NCBI GenBank assembly: GCA_001599715.1
Contig: BCHU01000009.1
Coordinates: forward strand, 992,001 to 1,056,000
Direction: 5' to 3'
DNA length: 64,000 nt
Origin: Phaeotremella fagi
Lineage: Eukaryota; Basidiomycota; Tremellomycetes; Tremellales; Phaeotremellaceae
Under the pieces are notes generated by a model, which worked only from the letters and a program-made list of their open reading frames with translations, did no database searches and was not told the DNA's origin. Below, in pieces: positions 60,570 through 64,000 of the stretch; within the stretch, counting starts at the first letter, position 1, and each line of letters starts with the position of its first letter. The translations under genes and the position numbers were made by a program.

Positions 60570-62717
60570 TTATTCAAACTCTGCAAACATAGCTTCAAAA
60601 TCGTCACCACCTATTTGAGGCATCGTGGCGTCACCGAAATTGAAATCGTCGAGGTTGATCGCACCGTTGTTCATATCGTAGTTGTCGTTGTCACCGATAG
60701 AGTTTAGGTTTAGATTCATGTCCAGGTCTAAATCCGGTAATTGAGATAGATCGTTTTGACTTTGGGGTTGTGCCTGGTCCACTGATAAGAATGACTCCAT
60801 GTCGTTCTGGGTCTGGGTCTGAGTCTGAGTCTGACCTTGCGGTTGAGTCTGACTCTGGAATTGGTTCGTATTCGAGTTCTGATTCGAGAACTGATCACCA
60901 CCAGTAGCACCACCAGTCATACCATCCAACCCACCCCCTCCCTGACCACCGTTCAACTGATTCTGATCCGTTTGTTGAGAATCACCACTCCCATCGAACA
61001 ACCCCACCAGAGCCGACATGTCAAGATTGGAGAAATCCATGTCGTTGTTCAGTTTATCGTTGAAATCGAAATTGAAATCGTCGGTGTTCACGAGTTGGTC
61101 TTGAGAGAGGTTGTTTAGGGAAGCAAGGATTGATTGGGTGTCTTGGGTGGTTAATGTTGGTTCTTGTTGTTGGGGTTGGGATTGAGATTGTTGTTGTTGA
61201 GGTTGCGCTTGGAATTGGGTTTGAGGTCGGGTCGGTGGTTGTGTCGGCGGTTGTGGTCGGGATTGAGGTTGTGGGAGTTGGGACAGTTGTCGAGATTGTT
61301 TGTTCACATGTTGTTTCAACTGTTGATACAGCTGTTGCTGTATCTGTTGCTGTTGGAGTGGATTTGACCGAGACAGTTGTTGCAATTGCTGCTGCTGCTG
61401 TAAGCTAGCATGAATCGCTGCCATCTGTTGAAGCTGTCCTTGGAGGTTTTGGTTCTGATTCTGGGTCTGATTGTTCTGGTTCTGGTTTGGACCGTCACTG
61501 TTTTGATTTTGACTTCCACTTTGGTTCTGGTTCTGATTCTGATTCTGATTCTGATTCTGATCCTGATTCTGCCCCCCCTGTAACTCCTGTTGCATAGCGA
61601 AATTCGCAAACAACCGTTCCGTCTCCGCCTGTTCAGTTCTCGGCGTCATGACCATTGCCTGAGGTGTCGTACCAGTTCCACCTAAACCCAAACCCACACC
61701 CGTACCCTGGTTCGAAGTCGATGTCGAAGGTTGCGCCTGTCTCATCAATTCGTCGTAAACATTAGCGCCCATTGAATTATCCTGAGAAAGATTCAATGGA
61801 TTGTTACTAATCATCGCCTCTAACTCTTCCATACTGTAGTTGGTGTATTGTTGGTTATCGTTTGATTGGTTCGCAGTGTTGATCGATTCTCCGGCGAAAT
61901 TCGTGAAATTCGATGCAGCATTCGTGGTCAAATTCGAGTTATCATTCAGCGAGACGTTGTTAGACGATTGACCTGGATCTTGAGTCAAGAACGACGCCGT
62001 TGACAGTGTAACAGGAGAGGAGATTGAAATAGGTTGTTGTGGTGGAAGTAGATGCGTGGGAACAGCTGAAACTGCGGCTGCAGCTGATGGCAACGAAACC
62101 GGTGGAGCTGGAATTCGACTAGAAGGTGAGGCGACATATTGAGCGTTTTGCGTCTAGACGTTAGGTCACAATAGATAACTAAAGCCTACCATGTATCCCT
62201 CAATTTGCCTTCGAGTAGCTTCGTAGATCCTCCAAGAATCCTCCAGATTGGTTCGAAGATTTTTCGGTATCCCTCTATTCCTCATACCACTATGGCAATC
62301 AGTATCTAGTCGCTCTTGGACATACGTTTTCTTCACATCAGCTTGATATTGAACGATCAAAGTAGTTTGTGTGACCGCATCCTAGTCATCAGCTCATATC
62401 CAAGTTTAACCCACTTTATAAAGTTTCTCCAACAGCTCCAATCTCTCCATCATCCACATGACACCTTTCGAGAGTTGTTGACCCCGATCGTTCTTGGGTA
62501 TCGTATCCGTGCTCCCATTCTGATGAGGTTCTTCCACTCTAACCCTTTTGACTGGTTTGTTGGAATCGCCGTTCTCAGCAGGCGAAGGGAAAGCCGGTGA
62601 AGGGAATGACAACGGGGAGTGTTTCGTTACCGTTGCTGTACTTGATGTTCTGGGTCGTTTGTTGTTCTTGATCTCTTGTGGGGAGAGGGACGGTCTTTTC
62701 AGTGACATTGTAGCCAT
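60570..62717 (-). CDS. Gln/Asn-rich nuclear-type protein (possible transcription cofactor)
   Basis: I do not recognise the family. Start ATG 62715-62717 (MATMSLKRPSLSPQEIKNNK). The N-terminal part has KPVKRVRVEEP and a helical block MWMMERLELLEKLYK, then after introns DAVTQTTLIVQYQADVKK, RNRGIPKNLRTNLEDSWRIY and EATRRQIEGYM, which looks like a conserved folded segment. The 500-residue last exon (60570-62093) is low complexity: repeated Gln-Asn pairs (61480-61600), polyGln (61390-61410, 61180-61210), TQTQTQTQ, and an acidic hydrophobic end with DLDLDMNLNLNSIG and DDFEAMFAEFE. The last resembles an activation domain, and the overall layout fits a Mediator-tail or coactivator subunit. That role is inference. 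Convergent with GTR1, 75 bases apart. Confidence 0.7.
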
Positions 62718-63140
62718 CGTGGTCAATTGGAAGAGTATGTTCTGCAACAATCAAATTCACTGCAGGCTGGTCGGTTATAGTTTTACCACTAACGGGACCA
62801 ATTTGAAAAGAAGCTCAAGAAGGCAAATCGACCCAAGAAGGCAAAACGACTCAAACTGCTTCGCAACTCCATCCCCCCCACCCCCCCTTCAATCTCTACT
62901 CCTGTAGCACCTCCCAGCTCATCAAGCAACCCCTTGACACAGCATATACATATTCCCGTACCCCAAAAACCCTCGTCTGACCTTCTAACCCCCCGCGCGC
63001 GCACCACAAAATCCACGTGGCAATCCATCCAAAAATCACCAAAAACAGTCTCAAATCCCTGTTTCTTCACCCAATCGATCCGCAATGGAAGCAGAATGCA
63101 TAGGAATTTCTTGGGATGCAAAAAGAGAGCAAAAAGGAGC
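62718..63140. other. Intergenic between the Gln/Asn-rich gene and the tRNA
   Basis: About 420 bases. Contains C-runs near 62868-62887 and CGCGCGCG near 62992-63001. Short open frames on both strands have no support. Contains the tRNA poly-T terminator at its right end. Confidence 0.5.
63131..63135 (-). terminator. RNA polymerase III poly-T terminator
   Basis: On the minus strand TTTTT starts 5 bases past the tRNA 3' end; a second T5 run follows at 63120-63124. T-runs of this length are the standard Pol III stop. Confidence 0.75.
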
Positions 63141-63242
63141 AACCTAGCGTGGGGATCGAACCCACGATCTTGTGATGTATTTCGCGGGTTCGATCACCAC
63201 ACGAAGTAGAAGTCACACGCCGTACCACTTGGCCAGCCAGGC
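63141..63242 (-). tRNA. tRNA-Arg(UCU) with a 30-nt intron
   Basis: Complete cloverleaf by hand. Acceptor arm GCCTGGC (63242-63236) pairs with GCTAGGT (63148-63142), including two G-U pairs; discriminator U at 63141. D stem GCC/GGC with loop AAGTGGTAC; anticodon stem TGTGA/TCACA; U33 present, anticodon TCT at 63210-63208, A37 at 63207; T arm GTGGG TTCGATC CCCAC. The intron is at the usual site after base 37: 63206-63177. A box (TGGCCAAGTGG) and B box (GGTTCGATCC) are both present. The mature length is 72 nt before CCA addition. Arg(UCU) is supported by loop position, not only by the triplet. Confidence 0.92.
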
Positions 63243-63725
63243 AATTGACAAAGAAAGCTGTCTTTAACTATATATATAGCTATATTTTTATCCCTATACG
63301 CTCTTTACTTGTCTTTCCAAGTATCTGGTATAGCATCAGGAGTTTGTGTGCGTTCAGTGCAGCCCCGTGATCGAGATCTTTCTCAAATTTCCAAATTTTC
63401 GCCTCCATCCCCTTAGCTCTTTCATTTCTTCATTCCAATCAACCCTGTCGGTTTCGTCGGGAAGAGGAGCTTCAGGGTTGTCGTTGATGCTGGACTGTAT
63501 CATCTTATTAAGCGTAGTTGTTGGTGGAAACAACGAAAAAGAAGAAAGAGGCAAAAATGACTGACTGCCGACTGCTGCCACGAAAGGAGGGACACAGGAT
63601 TTAAAGTTCAAAGTTGACTCAACTACTGCGCATCGTCGTCGTGTCCAGTATCCACATCTATTACTTACAGTATTTTCCTTTTGTTCAAAGCTAAAACACT
63701 CTTACTTGATCAGATCATTCAACAA
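63243..63725. other. Intergenic between the tRNA and the right-edge gene
   Basis: About 480 bases, A/T-rich at 63262-63300 (TATATATATAGC). A frame on the minus strand (63354-63611) and one on the plus strand (63346-63564) overlap each other and have no family likeness. Not called. Confidence 0.45.
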
Positions 63726-64000
63726 TGAGTGAACCTGTACCAAAAAACGATCAGACCGATCCCAATGTTGAACCTCCAAATCAAATTGGTGGTAAACGAA
63801 GAAGAAGAAAGTCAATCTCTAAAGAAAGGCTTGAAGAGATCATGGAGAAGGCCAAAAAGTCCACGAAGGAGTACGAGGCTAGGATGGAATTAGAAAGGGC
63901 TGCTGAAAGACGTAAGGTACTTTTTGGAGCAGTCAAACAAGACACTCAGGAAGCAGAAAGCTCAAAGACTGGTGGGGAAGGTGATGAAAAGGGTAGTATC
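63726..64000 (+). CDS. Start of an unrecognised gene (3' end beyond the window)
   Basis: Open from ATG 63726 to the right edge, 91 codons, with no stop and no donor-like break. The translation is highly charged: MSEPVPKNDQTDPNVEPP, GGKRRRRKSISKERLEEI (a likely nuclear localisation signal), then a Lys/Glu/Ala/Arg helix of about 40 residues (EARMELERAAERRKVLFG) of coiled-coil type, and an acidic Ser/Gly/Glu end. A/C-rich bases with TCATTCAACA precede the ATG as in other start sites of the window. Too little is present to name a family. Confidence 0.6.

Overview
The window is a stretch of a basidiomycete yeast nuclear genome, most likely a Tremellales species close to Cryptococcus/Kwoniella. The evidence is the gene structure (many 35-80 nt GT..AG introns with CTGAC/CTAAC branch sites, genes a few hundred bases apart on both strands), a glycosyltransferase of the GT69 family that includes the cryptococcal capsule proteins CMT1/CAP59, and the set of eukaryotic housekeeping genes. 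Most genes had to be read by joining exons by eye; coordinates run from start codon to stop codon and include introns.

Left part (1-29 kb) is mostly core genes: a mitochondrial-type CDF metal transporter (cut by the left edge), an MFS DHA1 transporter, TFIID subunit TAF7 with an RG-rich extension, an NCS1 purine-cytosine permease, a leucine-rich-repeat nuclear-type protein, mitochondrial ribosomal protein bL9, ATP synthase inhibitor IF1, a proline-rich RING-H2 protein, the Mpv17/Sym1 membrane protein (with what looks like a 3-nt micro-exon), the GT69 mannosyltransferase-like protein, a secreted single-pass membrane protein, the myosin essential light chain and the DEAD-box helicase Ded1.

Middle part (29.9-47 kb) is accessory in character. 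It holds four paralogous copies (A-D, minus strand) of a small cysteine-rich protein family that I do not recognise, with shared intron positions. Copies B and C lie in a recent ~1 kb tandem duplication, and C carries an apparent one-base frameshift. An intact enolase-superfamily sugar-acid dehydratase sits between C and D on the other strand. Next are a 369-residue protein built of two diverged cysteine-containing repeats, a DUF427 protein, a DUF726 protein, an FAD monooxygenase, an intronless orphan, a 115-bp tandem repeat and a neighbouring pair of intronless paralogous coiled-coil proteins.

Right part (47-64 kb) returns to mostly core genes: an MFS DHA2 transporter, a glutamine-synthetase-like enzyme, uracil-DNA glycosylase UNG1, splicing factor SLT11/RBM22, diphthamide enzyme DPH1, a DUF2461 protein, the Rag GTPase GTR1, a Gln/Asn-rich nuclear-type protein, an intron-containing tRNA-Arg(UCU), and the start of a further gene cut by the right edge. 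Several pairs are divergent with short shared promoters (LRR/bL9, light chain/DED1, GS-like/UNG1, SLT11/DPH1, DUF2461/GTR1). I saw no transposon, CRISPR array or viral gene. The candidates for an undescribed system are the A-D family, the two-repeat protein and the intronless paralog pair.
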